Shown: positions 23,837-33,727, numbered from the stretch's first letter. The stretch: 64,000 nt of DNA from an uncultured Pseudomonadales bacterium (GCA_958296295.1 OY282460.1:1302001-1366000); one strand, 5' to 3'. Numbers and translations are program-made. The notes: a model not told the origin generated them from the letters alone.

Positions 23837-25764
23837 CCGACCAAGCCCTCGGAGCTACGCCTCAGCCGTTCCAGATGGATTTCGACATCTCCACGATCAA
23901 GCATCTTGGTCTGCAGATGTACTCCACCTTGCCACCGGTGGTCGGAGAGCTGATCGCCAACGCTTGGGACGCTAACGCCACGAGCGTCGAGATCACCATC
24001 CCGGAGACTCCGATCGACGAACTGACATCGGAGCTATTCATCGTCGATAACGGCCTCGGGATGTCGGACGAGGACATTCGCCAGAGATACCTGATCGTGG
24101 GCCGAGACAGACGAGAGCAGGAAGAGTCGGATCGTACGGCGGCACCGTTTCAGCGCAAGGTCATGGGACGCAAGGGCATCGGCAAGTTCTCGGCCTTCGG
24201 CATCGCCAAGGAGATCGAGATCGAAAGCGTCAACGATGGCGAGTGCAGCCACTTCGTAATGAACTACGACAAGATGCTCGACTGCGCCACTCGACGCAAG
24301 GCCGAGTTTATGCCCCTACCGCCTACCGGAAACGTAACCTGCGGGACCGCCATCACACTTCGGCAAATCACCAAGTTCAAGACACGCCGCATCTCGCTAA
24401 CGACGTTGCGCCGAGGGCTTGCTCGGCGCTTCGCCACGGTCGGACCTACGCACAATTTCGATGTCGTCATCAACGGAAGCCCGATTTCCGTTGCGGAGAG
24501 AGACCTGCAGCGACTACTCGGCAAAGACGCCGACGGAAATCGCTATCTATGGCGCTTCGAGAATGTGGAGATCGAACCGGACACCGGTTGGAAGGTTTCC
24601 GGGTGGATCGGTGCCTTGGATCGAACCACCCCCAGCCTAGACGGGGTAGACCGAGGGATATCCATCATGGCCCGCGGCAAACTCGTGCAGGAGCCGTTCC
24701 TCTTCAATGCGGTCGTTGGCCAGCAATACGCGCTTTCCTACATCGTCGGCGAGTTGCACGCCGAGTTCGTCGACGAACTCGAAGACACCATCGGCACGAA
24801 TCGCAACGCGCTGGTTTGGGACACCGATGCCAATACGCGGCTGATGGCGTGGGGCAAGGAGCAGGTCAACAAGATCGCCAGGGAGTGGGCGAGGAAGCGG
24901 AGCGACGACAACCAACAGCGTCTGCAACAGAACGACCTCTATCGGGAGTTCAAAGAACGCGCCGGCGGCGTCGGCAACAAGCGGGCACTCGATCTTGCCG
25001 ACAGACTGGTGCGGCAGGTGGTCAGCAAGAATCCAACCGCCGGCGTTGAGGAGCTCGAACCGGTTATTCGGACTTCTTTGGACTTTCTGGAGTTCGACGC
25101 CTTCTGGGAGATCACGCAGGACTTGGTGAACTCGGACCTGGAGGATGTGGGCAGGCTCTTTACGCTGTTCCGAGAGTGGGAGATCGTCGAGGCGAAGGAG
25201 ATGTCCCGGGTAACGGAGGGCAGAATCGCCACGATTGAGAAGCTGCAGGCCCTCATTGAGCGGGATACCTTGGAGGTGCCTACGCTGCACAATTTCCTCA
25301 AAGAGTTCCCGTGGGTGATTGATCCTCGTTGGACGCTCGTGGATGACGAAGTACGGTATAGCGATGTGTTGCGAAAGGAGTTTAGAGAATCCCAAGAGAT
25401 GCTGGAGAGTGACCGGCGAATCGACTTTCTGTGTGTACGTGAGGGCACGAATCTGGTGGTGGTGGAGATCAAGCGTGCGCAAAAGAAGGCATCGGACAAG
25501 GAACTTGACCAGATTGAGCGGTACGTCGCCTTCATGAGAGACCACGTTCAAAAAACCACGGATCCCGACTTCCTGTATCAAGATGTGGTCGGATATCTGC
25601 TTTGTGGCGACCTGGTCGACACTGCGTGGGTCAGACAGAAGCGACAGAACCTTGAGCGATCGCGGATTTTCGTGCGTAGGTACGCAGACCTTCTCGAGAT
25701 GGTGAAGCGGGCGCATAGGGAGTTCATCCAACGTTACGGGGAGCTCAAGGCGCGGCAGGGCTAA
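23833..25764 (+). CDS. GHKL ATPase fused to a PD-(D/E)xK-type nuclease domain (MORC-like R-M)
   Basis: Presumed restriction component of the C5 system, 643 residues. The N-terminal GHKL (Hsp90/MutL-like) ATPase shows the N box ELIANAWDANATSVEI, G1 DNGLGMS and G2 GRKGIGKFS. The C-terminal 150 residues contain HNFLKEFPWVIDP and RIDFLCVREGTNLVVVEIKR, a D...ExK arrangement like DUF4263/Shedu-type nucleases. MutL/MORC-like ATPases linked to C5 methylases are described in prokaryotic R-M loci, and here ATPase and nuclease are one chain. The start is the ATG overlapping the methylase stop; the open frame extends upstream but shadows the methylase. Target and cleavage mode are unknown. Confidence 0.85.
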   Translation: MTDQALGATPQPFQMDFDISTIKHLGLQMYSTLPPVVGELIANAWDANATSVEITIPETPIDELTSELFIVDNGLGMSDEDIRQRYLIVGRDRREQEESDRTAAPFQRKVMGRKGIGKFSAFGIAKEIEIESVNDGECSHFVMNYDKMLDCATRRKAEFMPLPPTGNVTCGTAITLRQITKFKTRRISLTTLRRGLARRFATVGPTHNFDVVINGSPISVAERDLQRLLGKDADGNRYLWRFENVEIEPDTGWKVSGWIGALDRTTPSLDGVDRGISIMARGKLVQEPFLFNAVVGQQYALSYIVGELHAEFVDELEDTIGTNRNALVWDTDANTRLMAWGKEQVNKIAREWARKRSDDNQQRLQQNDLYREFKERAGGVGNKRALDLADRLVRQVVSKNPTAGVEELEPVIRTSLDFLEFDAFWEITQDLVNSDLEDVGRLFTLFREWEIVEAKEMSRVTEGRIATIEKLQALIERDTLEVPTLHNFLKEFPWVIDPRWTLVDDEVRYSDVLRKEFRESQEMLESDRRIDFLCVREGTNLVVVEIKRAQKKASDKELDQIERYVAFMRDHVQKTTDPDFLYQDVVGYLLCGDLVDTAWVRQKRQNLERSRIFVRRYADLLEMVKRAHREFIQRYGELKARQG

Positions 25765-25973
25765 GGAGGAGTTGGAAAATTCGTGTGCAGTCAATAGGAT
25801 AGGACGCTTTTGCCGTGTGTCCATCGGAACGCAATGCCGACGAACCGGCTAGCGTGGCCCGGTCGTCCGGTGTACACTGCCCATCCTCCACGAAGTGCGA
25901 GAGCCACCGGGTACTGCGTGGATGTCTTAGGTCCCTCGAATCGTCTGCGCTTGTGCTGAAACGGAGGAGGCAA

Positions 25974-28900
25974 ATGAAGAAGTCGCGTCGAAGAATGTGC
26001 GGGATGTTGGCTGTCGCCGTGACGGCCGCGTGCGCGGCCGGCGTCCACGCCGAGGCGGCGAGCGGCGAAGCGGCCAGCGACGTGGTGGAGGAGATCATCG
26101 TCACCGGCACCTACATCAAGGGCACGCCGGAGGACGCCGCGCTGCCGGTGACCACCTTGCAGCGGGAAGACCTCGCCCTGGAAGGCATGCCGACGGCCAT
26201 CGACCTCATCAAGAGCCTGTCGTTCTCCCAAGGGGCGGATGGCGAGACGGATCAGTTTCAGGCCGGCGCGGGGTCGGACCGCGCCACCATCAACATCCGC
26301 GGATTGGGGCCAAGCCGTTCGCTGGTGTTGTTGAACGGTCGCCGCACCACTTGGTCGCCCATCGCCATAGACGCCCAGGCGCAGTTGCTGGTAGACGTGA
26401 ACATGCTGCCGTCCATCGCCCTCCAGCGTATCGAAGTGCTGCGCGACGGCGCCGCGGCCACCTACGGTTCGGACGCCATCGCCGGAGTGATGAACTACAT
26501 CACGCGGGGCGATTTCCAGGGCTTGGAATTGACGGCCACGCACAAGGCCATCCAAGACGCCGATGGCGACACGGAACTCGGCGCGATTTGGGGCGGCGAG
26601 TTGCTCGGCGGACGCGCCCATCTCATGACGTCCGCAAGCTACATCCAGCGTGGCGAGTTGAATATCGCCACGCGCGAGTGGGCTTTGCGCCCTTATGCGG
26701 AAAGCCCGGCGGGCGGCTGGTCGTCGGTGGGACGCCCGGCGGTGTTCGTGCCGCTGGACCGCTGGCAGGCGCTGCCCATCGGCGGCTTTGTCGGCTTGCT
26801 CGCCAACGGCATCGTGGATCCGAACTGCGAAGACCTCGGCGGCAACCGCGACACGACGGTGACCATCCCTTACGCCAAACCGGACGCCCTCGGCAACGGC
26901 ACCCCGGGCCTCGGCGGTTTCTGCCGCTTTCAGTACACCGCGTTCGACAACCTCATCGAAGACGCCAACCGCTGGCAATGGTTCACCCAGGCGGCCATCG
27001 ACCTGAACGAGACCACCACGCTGGACTTGGAATTGCTGGTGACGGAGAGCGAGGTGCCGAACTGGGGCACCTCGCCAAGCTATCCGCCGAACAAACTGGT
27101 GGACGCGACCCGCACGGTTCGCGCCAACAACCCGGGCCTTGTCGATATGGCGTCCAAGTATCCAGACCTCTACGGCGGCTACGCCTTCTGCGACGCGCCG
27201 TATTGCCGGTGGGACGGCGATGGCGGAGCCCAGGACGCGGCCGGCGTGCCCGCCGCGTGGCAAGAAGTAGGCTGGTACTACGGCCGCTACTACGGCCAGG
27301 ACGGCCCGCGCCGGGGCCTTCACCGCGAATCCAAATTGCAGCGCTTCGCGGCGGCGTTGGATGGCCAGTGGAACGACGCGGGCTGGCAGCTTTCAATGAC
27401 TTGGTCGCAGGCGCAGCGTGAGGCCGCCGGCGGCGACACCATGGTGTACCGCGACGCGCGCGCCCGCCAAGGGCTTGGCGGTCTCGAGTGCGAGCGACAA
27501 GTTCCCAACGATTACGACGAGCAGGGCAACCTCTCGTTCTCGCTGGCGACGTTGCAGCGGTGGGCCGGACAGGGCCCGTGCCGGTATTGGATTCCGTTCT
27601 CCAACTCGATGCCCGGTTCGCATCCGTTCGTGCAGAACGGCGAAGCGGCCAATCCGGATTTCAACCCCGCCTTGAGCAATCAGGAGCTCACGGACTACAT
27701 GCTCACCAATGGCGTAGCCGAGGGAGAGAGCTCGCTCCTGGTGCTCGAAGGCATGCTCACCGGCGAGTTGGATCTCGCGTGGGTGCCGGCCGGCGCCATC
27801 GAATACGCCGCCGGCCTGCAATACCGCAGCGAGACGTACGAGAGCGGCGTCGATAGCACGTCCTACTACCACGGGTTGACGTTTCCGTGCGCCGCCGGGC
27901 CGGAAATCAAGGATTGCGAGACGGGCCGCACGGGTTTGTTCGGCTTCCTGCCGCCGAGTTTCCCAATCGACGACGACCGGCGCATTTGGAGCGCGTTCGC
28001 GGAGTTCAGATTGCCGCTGACCGAGCGGCTGGAGGGATGGCTTTCGCTGCGCCACGAGAACTATGGCGGCGAGACGGGTTCCTCAACGGATCCGAAAGTG
28101 GCGCTCAAGTGGCGGATCACGCCGAGCATAGGCGTGCGGGCATCCATCGGCGCCACGTTCCGCGGCCCTACGCTCAATCAGACGGTGGCGAGCAACTCGT
28201 CGAACTCCTTGCAGTTCGTCGGTTCCACGGGCGCCTTCAAGCGCATCGACACCCGCGGCAACCCCAACCTCACGCCGGAGCAAGCCACCACCGTCAACGT
28301 CGGTCTGTTGGTGGATCGGGATGGCCTGCTGATGGCCACGGACAACCTGTTCGTCACGGTGGACTACTGGTCTTACGATTTCCAGGATCCGCTGGTGACG
28401 GAGCCCTTCGCGAACGTGCTGGCGCTCGCGTGCCCCGGCGCGGCCACAGCGCCTTGCGATACGGCAAGCCCGTACTTCGATCGTCTGGTGTTCGGCGGCA
28501 ACCCCGCGGCTGCGGATGTCGAGATCATCAACATCGACATAGTAAACGGCCCGGACATCAAGACGGACGGCGTGGACTTCACGTTTCGTTACCGTTTCCA
28601 AGCCGGCCCAGGGTTCTTGTCGCTGGGCTTGGCCGGCACGCGGATCACCTCCTACGATATCGGCGCTTGGGAGTTCGGCGGCAAGTACGACGCCTTGGGC
28701 CGCTTGAACTATCGCACGCCTCTTGCGCGTACGCTTGCCGAGTGGAAGGGACGCTTGACCACCAATTACGAATGGGATGCGCTGAACGTTCGCTGGGTGG
28801 TGAGCGGCGTGGACGAATACGATTACCTGATGCAAGGCTTCGGCACCGAAGGCGTGGTCGCCTCCCAGGTGACCCACGATCTGCATGTCGGCTACACCTT

Positions 28901-29054
28901 CCTTGGCGGGCAAGTGCGGGCCATCGCCTCGGTGATCAACATCAAGGACGAAGATCCGCCGTTCATGTCCCGGGAAATGAACTACGACGCCTTCACGCAC
29001 AATCCGTTCGGGCGCATGCTGAAGCTGGGGCTCGTCTACCGCATGGGGAACTGA
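25974..29054 (+). CDS. TonB-dependent outer-membrane receptor
   Basis: A 1026-residue outer-membrane receptor. It has a signal peptide (MKKSRRR, then a hydrophobic Ala-rich segment to about residue 25), a TonB-box-like EEIIVTGTYIKG and a plug domain. The plug carries RATINIRGLGPSRSLVLLNG and IALQRIEVLRDGAAATYGSD, then GVMNYIT. A long beta-barrel follows, with the receptor-type motif NPNLTPEQATTVNVGL and a C-terminal strand ending KLGLVYRMGN. A perfect GGAGGAGG ribosome-binding site sits 3 nt before the ATG. The length and the SRSLVLLNG plug resemble large receptors for peptides or other organic substrates, common in marine gammaproteobacteria. The substrate is not deducible, though the convergent amino-acid permease is suggestive. 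Confidence 0.95.
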   Translation: MKKSRRRMCGMLAVAVTAACAAGVHAEAASGEAASDVVEEIIVTGTYIKGTPEDAALPVTTLQREDLALEGMPTAIDLIKSLSFSQGADGETDQFQAGAGSDRATINIRGLGPSRSLVLLNGRRTTWSPIAIDAQAQLLVDVNMLPSIALQRIEVLRDGAAATYGSDAIAGVMNYITRGDFQGLELTATHKAIQDADGDTELGAIWGGELLGGRAHLMTSASYIQRGELNIATREWALRPYAESPAGGWSSVGRPAVFVPLDRWQALPIGGFVGLLANGIVDPNCEDLGGNRDTTVTIPYAKPDALGNGTPGLGGFCRFQYTAFDNLIEDANRWQWFTQAAIDLNETTTLDLELLVTESEVPNWGTSPSYPPNKLVDATRTVRANNPGLVDMASKYPDLYGGYAFCDAPYCRWDGDGGAQDAAGVPAAWQEVGWYYGRYYGQDGPRRGLHRESKLQRFAAALDGQWNDAGWQLSMTWSQAQREAAGGDTMVYRDARARQGLGGLECERQVPNDYDEQGNLSFSLATLQRWAGQGPCRYWIPFSNSMPGSHPFVQNGEAANPDFNPALSNQELTDYMLTNGVAEGESSLLVLEGMLTGELDLAWVPAGAIEYAAGLQYRSETYESGVDSTSYYHGLTFPCAAGPEIKDCETGRTGLFGFLPPSFPIDDDRRIWSAFAEFRLPLTERLEGWLSLRHENYGGETGSSTDPKVALKWRITPSIGVRASIGATFRGPTLNQTVASNSSNSLQFVGSTGAFKRIDTRGNPNLTPEQATTVNVGLLVDRDGLLMATDNLFVTVDYWSYDFQDPLVTEPFANVLALACPGAATAPCDTASPYFDRLVFGGNPAAADVEIINIDIVNGPDIKTDGVDFTFRYRFQAGPGFLSLGLAGTRITSYDIGAWEFGGKYDALGRLNYRTPLARTLAEWKGRLTTNYEWDALNVRWVVSGVDEYDYLMQGFGTEGVVASQVTHDLHVGYTFLGGQVRAIASVINIKDEDPPFMSREMNYDAFTHNPFGRMLKLGLVYRMGN

Positions 29055-30403
29055 CCGCGCGCCGTGTTGCCGCTCGCCGGCTTGGAACCGCGTCGGCTGA
29101 CGGCGTAGAACACCACGCCAACTGCCACGATGGCGAGGCCGGCCAACCCCTCGATGGGCCGCTGCACGAGTATGTACGCGAGCGTCCAGCCAGTTAGCGC
29201 CAGAAACACCAAAGGCGGCAGCGGAAAGAGGGGCATCCGCCACGCCGCCGCTTCGCCCCGCCGCCGCCAACGCAGCACGAACACGCCGGCGACGGTGAAG
29301 AACGTGTTGAGCCCCAGCGTGAAGCCGGCGAAAACGAGAATGGATTCGAACGACGCTGTGGCGATGAAGGCGAGCGCCAACGCGGACTGAAACAGCACCG
29401 CGACGATTGGCACGCCGTGGGCGTTCTCCCGGCCCAGCACGCGCAAGATGTGGAAGTCTTGGCCGATCACTTGCAGCACCCGCGGGCCCGCCAGCGTCAT
29501 CGCGCTGACGGTGGAAATCAACAAAAGCGCAAGCGCCACGCCCATGATCGCGGCACCGGATTCGCCAAAGACGAACCGCGCCGCGATGTAGCCAACCTCC
29601 AACTCTCCCGCCAGGGCCTCCACCGGCGCCACATAAAGGAAGGTGAAGTTGAGCGCCAAGTAGAGCGCGAGCACCGCTATGGTGCCAAGGATCAGCACGC
29701 CGGCCAGGGTTCGCCTCGGGTCTTCCATCTCCCCGATCAAGTAGGTGGCGGCGTTCCATCCGGTGTAGGCGTAGTTCACGTAGATGAGCGCCACGGCGAA
29801 AACCCCGGAAAAGACCAATGTGCCGTCACCGGGCCGCGGCAGGAAGCGGATGTTCGGCTGGGCGTCGCCAAGCGTCCACGCCAACACGCAGAATCCCGCT
29901 ATCAACGCCACTTTCAGGTAGGTGAGGGCGCGTTGCGCGCCGCCGCTCAGCCGTCTGGTGGTGGTGTGGACGGCGCAGAGCGCGACGACCAGCGCCGCCG
30001 CGAGCCAAGTGGGTGGCAGCACTTCCACGACGGGTGAGAGATAGGCGCCGAACGTCATGGCGGCGAGCGCGGTGGGCGCTGCGAAGCCGATGGTGGCGGA
30101 GACCCAGCCGGAGACGAAACCGGCGCAGGGGTGGTAGATCTCGGTGAGGAAGTTGTACTCGCCGCCGGAACGGGGGAGCGCCGCGCCGAGCTCGGCGTAG
30201 GTGAGCGCGCCGCAAAGCGCCGAGACGCCGCCAACGAACCACAGCGCCAGGATGACGAAGCCGGATTGAATGTCCAGCAACTGGAAACCGAGGCTGGTGA
30301 ACACGCCGGTGCCGATCATGTTCGCAATCACCGTGGCCAGCGCCGTGCGGGGGCTGAAGCGGCCTGCCGCCGTGTCCGTCCCCGATCTTTTCCGCACCAT
30401 CAT
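29036..30403 (-). CDS. APC-family amino-acid permease
   Basis: An inner-membrane transporter with about 12 predicted helices. The N-terminus has the APC motif VIANMIGTGVFTSLGF, followed by GGVSALCGALTYAELGAALP and SGGEYNFLTEIYHP, all typical of the family. I start at the ATG at 30403, which overlaps the stop of the AbiEi-like gene by four bases. A start at 30421 adds six residues. The 3' end overlaps the TonB receptor gene tail-to-tail by 19 bp. Likely an amino acid or polyamine exchanger or symporter; the substrate is unknown. Confidence 0.92.
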   Translation of the reverse strand: MMVRKRSGTDTAAGRFSPRTALATVIANMIGTGVFTSLGFQLLDIQSGFVILALWFVGGVSALCGALTYAELGAALPRSGGEYNFLTEIYHPCAGFVSGWVSATIGFAAPTALAAMTFGAYLSPVVEVLPPTWLAAALVVALCAVHTTTRRLSGGAQRALTYLKVALIAGFCVLAWTLGDAQPNIRFLPRPGDGTLVFSGVFAVALIYVNYAYTGWNAATYLIGEMEDPRRTLAGVLILGTIAVLALYLALNFTFLYVAPVEALAGELEVGYIAARFVFGESGAAIMGVALALLLISTVSAMTLAGPRVLQVIGQDFHILRVLGRENAHGVPIVAVLFQSALALAFIATASFESILVFAGFTLGLNTFFTVAGVFVLRWRRRGEAAAWRMPLFPLPPLVFLALTGWTLAYILVQRPIEGLAGLAIVAVGVVFYAVSRRGSKPASGNTARGQFPMR

Positions 30404-31017
30404 CGCCGCGCTTCCACGCATGCAAGTTCGGCGATGCGCGCCGTGATGGCGCGGTGGATGGGCGTGGCGCGCACTTGCCGATCAAGCAGCCGGCGCAGTT
30501 CCGCCTTGCTCACTTCGTTCATATCCACTTCCGGCAAGCTCGAGAATCGGCGACCTTTGCGGGTGGCGATGTAGAGGGCGTCCAAGAGCGCCTTGGCGGC
30601 CGTGGCCATGTTGTACGCCGGGTCGGTGGCGCTCGTCGCGACGCCTTCACGCATCATCGACGGTTGGATGCGCAGGAACTCGTAGCGGGCGAAGGGCGTG
30701 GTGAGACATCGGGTGTGGCCGGTGGTGGCCACTTGGATGCTTCCCGGAATCTGGGCAAGCAGCCCATGCAGATGCATCGCGGAAAGGAACGACACGTACC
30801 CCTGCTCGTTGCCGAGCAGCAGCGGCACCGCCGCGAACGGCGTGAAACGCGGGTGGGCCGGCTGGCCCCACACGCCCCGCGTGACGCGAACGACCACGCC
30901 TAGGCGAGACAGTCGTGCCAACTGGCGCGACGCGGCATCGACGCGGCTTTCGCAGAGCATCGCGTACTGCCGCGTGGTGAAAACCGCGTGGCCCAGCAAG
31001 AAGGCAACCCCGTTCAT
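30400..31017 (-). CDS. AbiEi-like antitoxin / transcriptional regulator
   Basis: A 205-residue AbiEi-type antitoxin. The N-terminus has a winged helix (AVFTTRQYAML, then ASRQLARLSRLGVVVRVTRG), followed by the AbiEi core VPLLLGNEQGYVSFLSAMHLHG and the C-terminal KALLDALYIATRKGRRF. In known AbiE systems this protein represses the operon and antagonises the nucleotidyltransferase toxin. Here it follows the toxin gene (overlap ATGA), the reverse of the usual antitoxin-first order. Its own stop overlaps the permease start. Confidence 0.82.
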   Translation of the reverse strand: MNGVAFLLGHAVFTTRQYAMLCESRVDAASRQLARLSRLGVVVRVTRGVWGQPAHPRFTPFAAVPLLLGNEQGYVSFLSAMHLHGLLAQIPGSIQVATTGHTRCLTTPFARYEFLRIQPSMMREGVATSATDPAYNMATAAKALLDALYIATRKGRRFSSLPEVDMNEVSKAELRRLLDRQVRATPIHRAITARIAELACVEARR

Positions 31018-31808
31018 GGCTCGGCCTCGCCACTCGACGGCCGAGGCGGCGCCGCGTCCACCAGCGCCAACGCCTGCTCGACGATTTCGTCCCAGCGCGC
31101 CTTGCCGGCGAAGCGTTCCCTTTGATCCGGTTCCAAGTAATCCAAAACCTGACCGGCGTAATCCGCATAGGTGAAAGCCAGCAACGTCTCCGTGGCCCGG
31201 TCGCGCTGCGGGGAGTTGAGCGAGCCCGCGAGGCCCGGCTCGGCGTGGCCGCCCAGCCAGAGGATGTAGAGGTCAAAGGCATCGCGGGCTTGAACCTGAC
31301 GGCGGTTGGCCAAAGCGAGCATCTTTTGTTGGCACGCGGCTGTTGCGGAGTAGTGGCGACAGGGAAAAGACAGCCGCCGATAGCCCTCGGCGATCGACGG
31401 ACGGATGGTCTCGACCACGCTCTCGCCTGTCGCGGCGCGGCGCGCAAACTCCACTTTGGTTGGATACGACTCGCCGGCGACGGTGACCAGCCGAGCGCGA
31501 AACCGTTGCGTGCTAGCTGTGTGCTTGGCCTTCGCGGGGTCGCCGACGATCAACTCCGCAATGCCGTAGGTGGCGAGCGCCCTGACGAAAGCCGGGTCAT
31601 GCAGGATGCGGTAGCCGTTCTTGCGCAGCGTGCCGACCGCTCCGGCCAACACATCCAGATCCATATCCTCGGAATAGCGCGGACTGGTGAAAAAGAAGCG
31701 CAGGTTCGCGCCGCCTTTCAGCACGAAGGCGCGCGGATCGGAGATCTTCAACAGCCGTTCCAAGAACAGGAAGTGGAAGATCTCGCGCTGCTGACGGTAT
31801 GTGAACAT
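31014..31808 (-). CDS. AbiEii-like nucleotidyltransferase toxin
   Basis: A 264-residue DUF1814/AbiEii protein. The nucleotidyltransferase core is clear: FVLKGGANLRFFF followed by SEDMDLDV, the G-G...S-x-D-x-D catalytic pattern. A later Lys/Arg-rich region (PTKVEFARR) and CQQKMLALANRRQVQARDAFDLY match the family's conserved second half. AbiEii toxins transfer nucleotides, for example to tRNA 3' ends, and arrest growth on phage infection. It is the first gene of the pair, overlapping the antitoxin by four bases. Confidence 0.85.
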   Translation of the reverse strand: MFTYRQQREIFHFLFLERLLKISDPRAFVLKGGANLRFFFTSPRYSEDMDLDVLAGAVGTLRKNGYRILHDPAFVRALATYGIAELIVGDPAKAKHTASTQRFRARLVTVAGESYPTKVEFARRAATGESVVETIRPSIAEGYRRLSFPCRHYSATAACQQKMLALANRRQVQARDAFDLYILWLGGHAEPGLAGSLNSPQRDRATETLLAFTYADYAGQVLDYLEPDQRERFAGKARWDEIVEQALALVDAAPPRPSSGEAEP

Positions 31809-31988
31809 GGCGAGCCATTATGTCGTTGAATACGCAAAATGATCAATCGAGAGCGATAAAACCGGGTTGTGCGACGAATGCCTTGAACCGCCATGACGCG
31901 CTTGCGTTCCGCGCGCCAGAGCGTCTTGCGGGTACCGGGTAGCGTGCGAGACCAGTTTGATCCGAACCGCGGCGTGGCGATGCGAGCG

Positions 31989-33722
31989 TCACGCCAAGCG
32001 GTATTTCCGCCCGCGCGTATTTCCTTCCGCACGCAGAACGCCGGCTAGCGCCAACTCGTTCAATAGCTTGCGAGCCGTGTGGGCAGAGGCTTGCAGCACC
32101 TCCCCCGCCTCCGCGCTGGTTATGCTGCCGTGGCGGCGGATTTCTTCCAGCAGCCGCGCCCGTCTACGATTCTCGACACCTCCAGCACCGACTGCCCTCG
32201 CGCCGAGCATGTAACGGGTGCCGCCGGCCGATCCAACGCGCCGCAGCATGCCTTTGGCGACAGCCCGTTCGAGAACGGCACTCACCTCCGATTCCGCCAT
32301 CAAAGGACGCAAGGCGCGCCTGGTCACAGCGCCGTCGCGGCGCGCCACGATCAGCGCACGGCGTTCGCCGGGGGTCACGTCCTCGGCGAAGCCGAGCAGC
32401 CAAGCCTGATCGTCCACATCGGCCAGAGAGCGGTTGCGCAGCGTCACCGCCACAGAGCTGGACGTTGCCTCGAATGTCGGGGGATCCAACAAGCGGGCTT
32501 CCATTTCGCGATACATGCGGTCGATGCCTTCGCCGTATTCCTCCACCAGACCCAGCGTCTTCAACATGCGCATGATGCGGGGGTTGCGGCTGTAGTGTTC
32601 GTCGCGCATGTTGTCTTTGGTGATGTGGCTTGGCAACGAGCCGGGGCTGCGAACCTCCACGCGGTCGTCCCATATGGTGATGTCCACGGTGGCACCGCTC
32701 AAGTTGTAGTCGCGGTGGGCGAGCGCGTTCACCACAGCCTCGCGCAGAACCGGCAGCGGATATTCCTGCAGCGTCTCGCGGCGGATGCCCGCGACCACAT
32801 CGATCCGCGCCGTGTGCTCGGCGATGAAGGCGAGACAGCGCTCCACCGTCTCCGGAAACGGCGCCGCGAACTCGGCGCGGGCGGAAGCTGGGCCAGGCCC
32901 CGGCTCTATGCCGATGCGACGCACCAATTGCACAGCCGCCCCGCGCAGGACGTCCCTTGGGTCAGTGGCGAACAGTATGGCAGCGGCGCGCAGCACGCTG
33001 GTAGCCAGCGGCGGCGGCGCGGCGACGGCAACGCCCAAATCGGTCAGGGCGCGCAGCACTTCGGCCTCCTTGCTTGCCGAACCTTCGCGACGCGTTTGGG
33101 CCGCGCAGGCGGATGCGCTGTCGTCGTCGGCATCGATTGGCGGGCGTCGCCCCGCCGCGAGCGCCGCGTTGATAGTTGCCAAGTCGAAGCGGCCGGCAGA
33201 CACGCGCACCATCGGCTCGTCTTCGCCTGACCGAAGTTCCCGCTCGCGGACAAACCGCGCCATCGCATCGCCGCGCAACGGCTGCGAATCGCCTCCCACG
33301 CGGCGCAGCAAGCGTCCGTCCGGCGTGGTGACGATGCGCCCGCGCACCTCCGGCACGGCGCAGATCGTCAGCAGTTTGCGCTCCGGCGATGCATGCCGGT
33401 GTTGCGGGTCCTTGGGGGTTGAGGCACCTTCGATCGCGATCTCGCGCAGCTGCACGTCCACGCCGCACTCGGCTGCAAAGCGCGTGATCCGGTCCTGCGT
33501 GTTCTGAGAGAGCGGGCAACCGGTGATCCGCCGGTCGTCGGCCACGCCATGGACGATCAAGCCGCCGTCCGTCATCGCCATGGCCGGGATGGCGTCTCGG
33601 ATGTCCCTTGGCACGCCGCGCTTGAAGTCCAGCCGTTCGTGCTCGAGGCGGCCGAACAACCGCCAGAACCCATCCTCGGACAGCGAAGACGGGATGGCAT
33701 TGAGTTGCGGCAGAGAAGCCAT
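31989..33722 (-). CDS. AlbA_2 (Schlafen-like) / RecG-like GHKL transcriptional regulator
   Basis: A 577-residue COG2865-type protein. The N-terminus is an AlbA_2/Schlafen-AlbA fold (EHERLDFKR, then AMAMTDGGLIVHGVADD). The middle is the HATPase_c_4 module: PLPVLREAVVNALAHRDYN, VEVRSPGSLPSHIT, the RNPRIMRMLKTLGLVEEYG region and GIDRMYREM. The last 180 residues hold two winged-helix-like segments (RRALRPLMAESEVSAVLERA, and SITSAEAGEVLQASAHTARK). Such proteins are usually regulators with unclear enzymatic activity. Two palindromes within 75 bp upstream suggest autoregulation. Start at ATG 33722 after AGGAC. Confidence 0.85.
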   Translation of the reverse strand: MASLPQLNAIPSSLSEDGFWRLFGRLEHERLDFKRGVPRDIRDAIPAMAMTDGGLIVHGVADDRRITGCPLSQNTQDRITRFAAECGVDVQLREIAIEGASTPKDPQHRHASPERKLLTICAVPEVRGRIVTTPDGRLLRRVGGDSQPLRGDAMARFVRERELRSGEDEPMVRVSAGRFDLATINAALAAGRRPPIDADDDSASACAAQTRREGSASKEAEVLRALTDLGVAVAAPPPLATSVLRAAAILFATDPRDVLRGAAVQLVRRIGIEPGPGPASARAEFAAPFPETVERCLAFIAEHTARIDVVAGIRRETLQEYPLPVLREAVVNALAHRDYNLSGATVDITIWDDRVEVRSPGSLPSHITKDNMRDEHYSRNPRIMRMLKTLGLVEEYGEGIDRMYREMEARLLDPPTFEATSSSVAVTLRNRSLADVDDQAWLLGFAEDVTPGERRALIVARRDGAVTRRALRPLMAESEVSAVLERAVAKGMLRRVGSAGGTRYMLGARAVGAGGVENRRRARLLEEIRRHGSITSAEAGEVLQASAHTARKLLNELALAGVLRAEGNTRGRKYRLA

Positions 33723-33727
33723 GTCCT

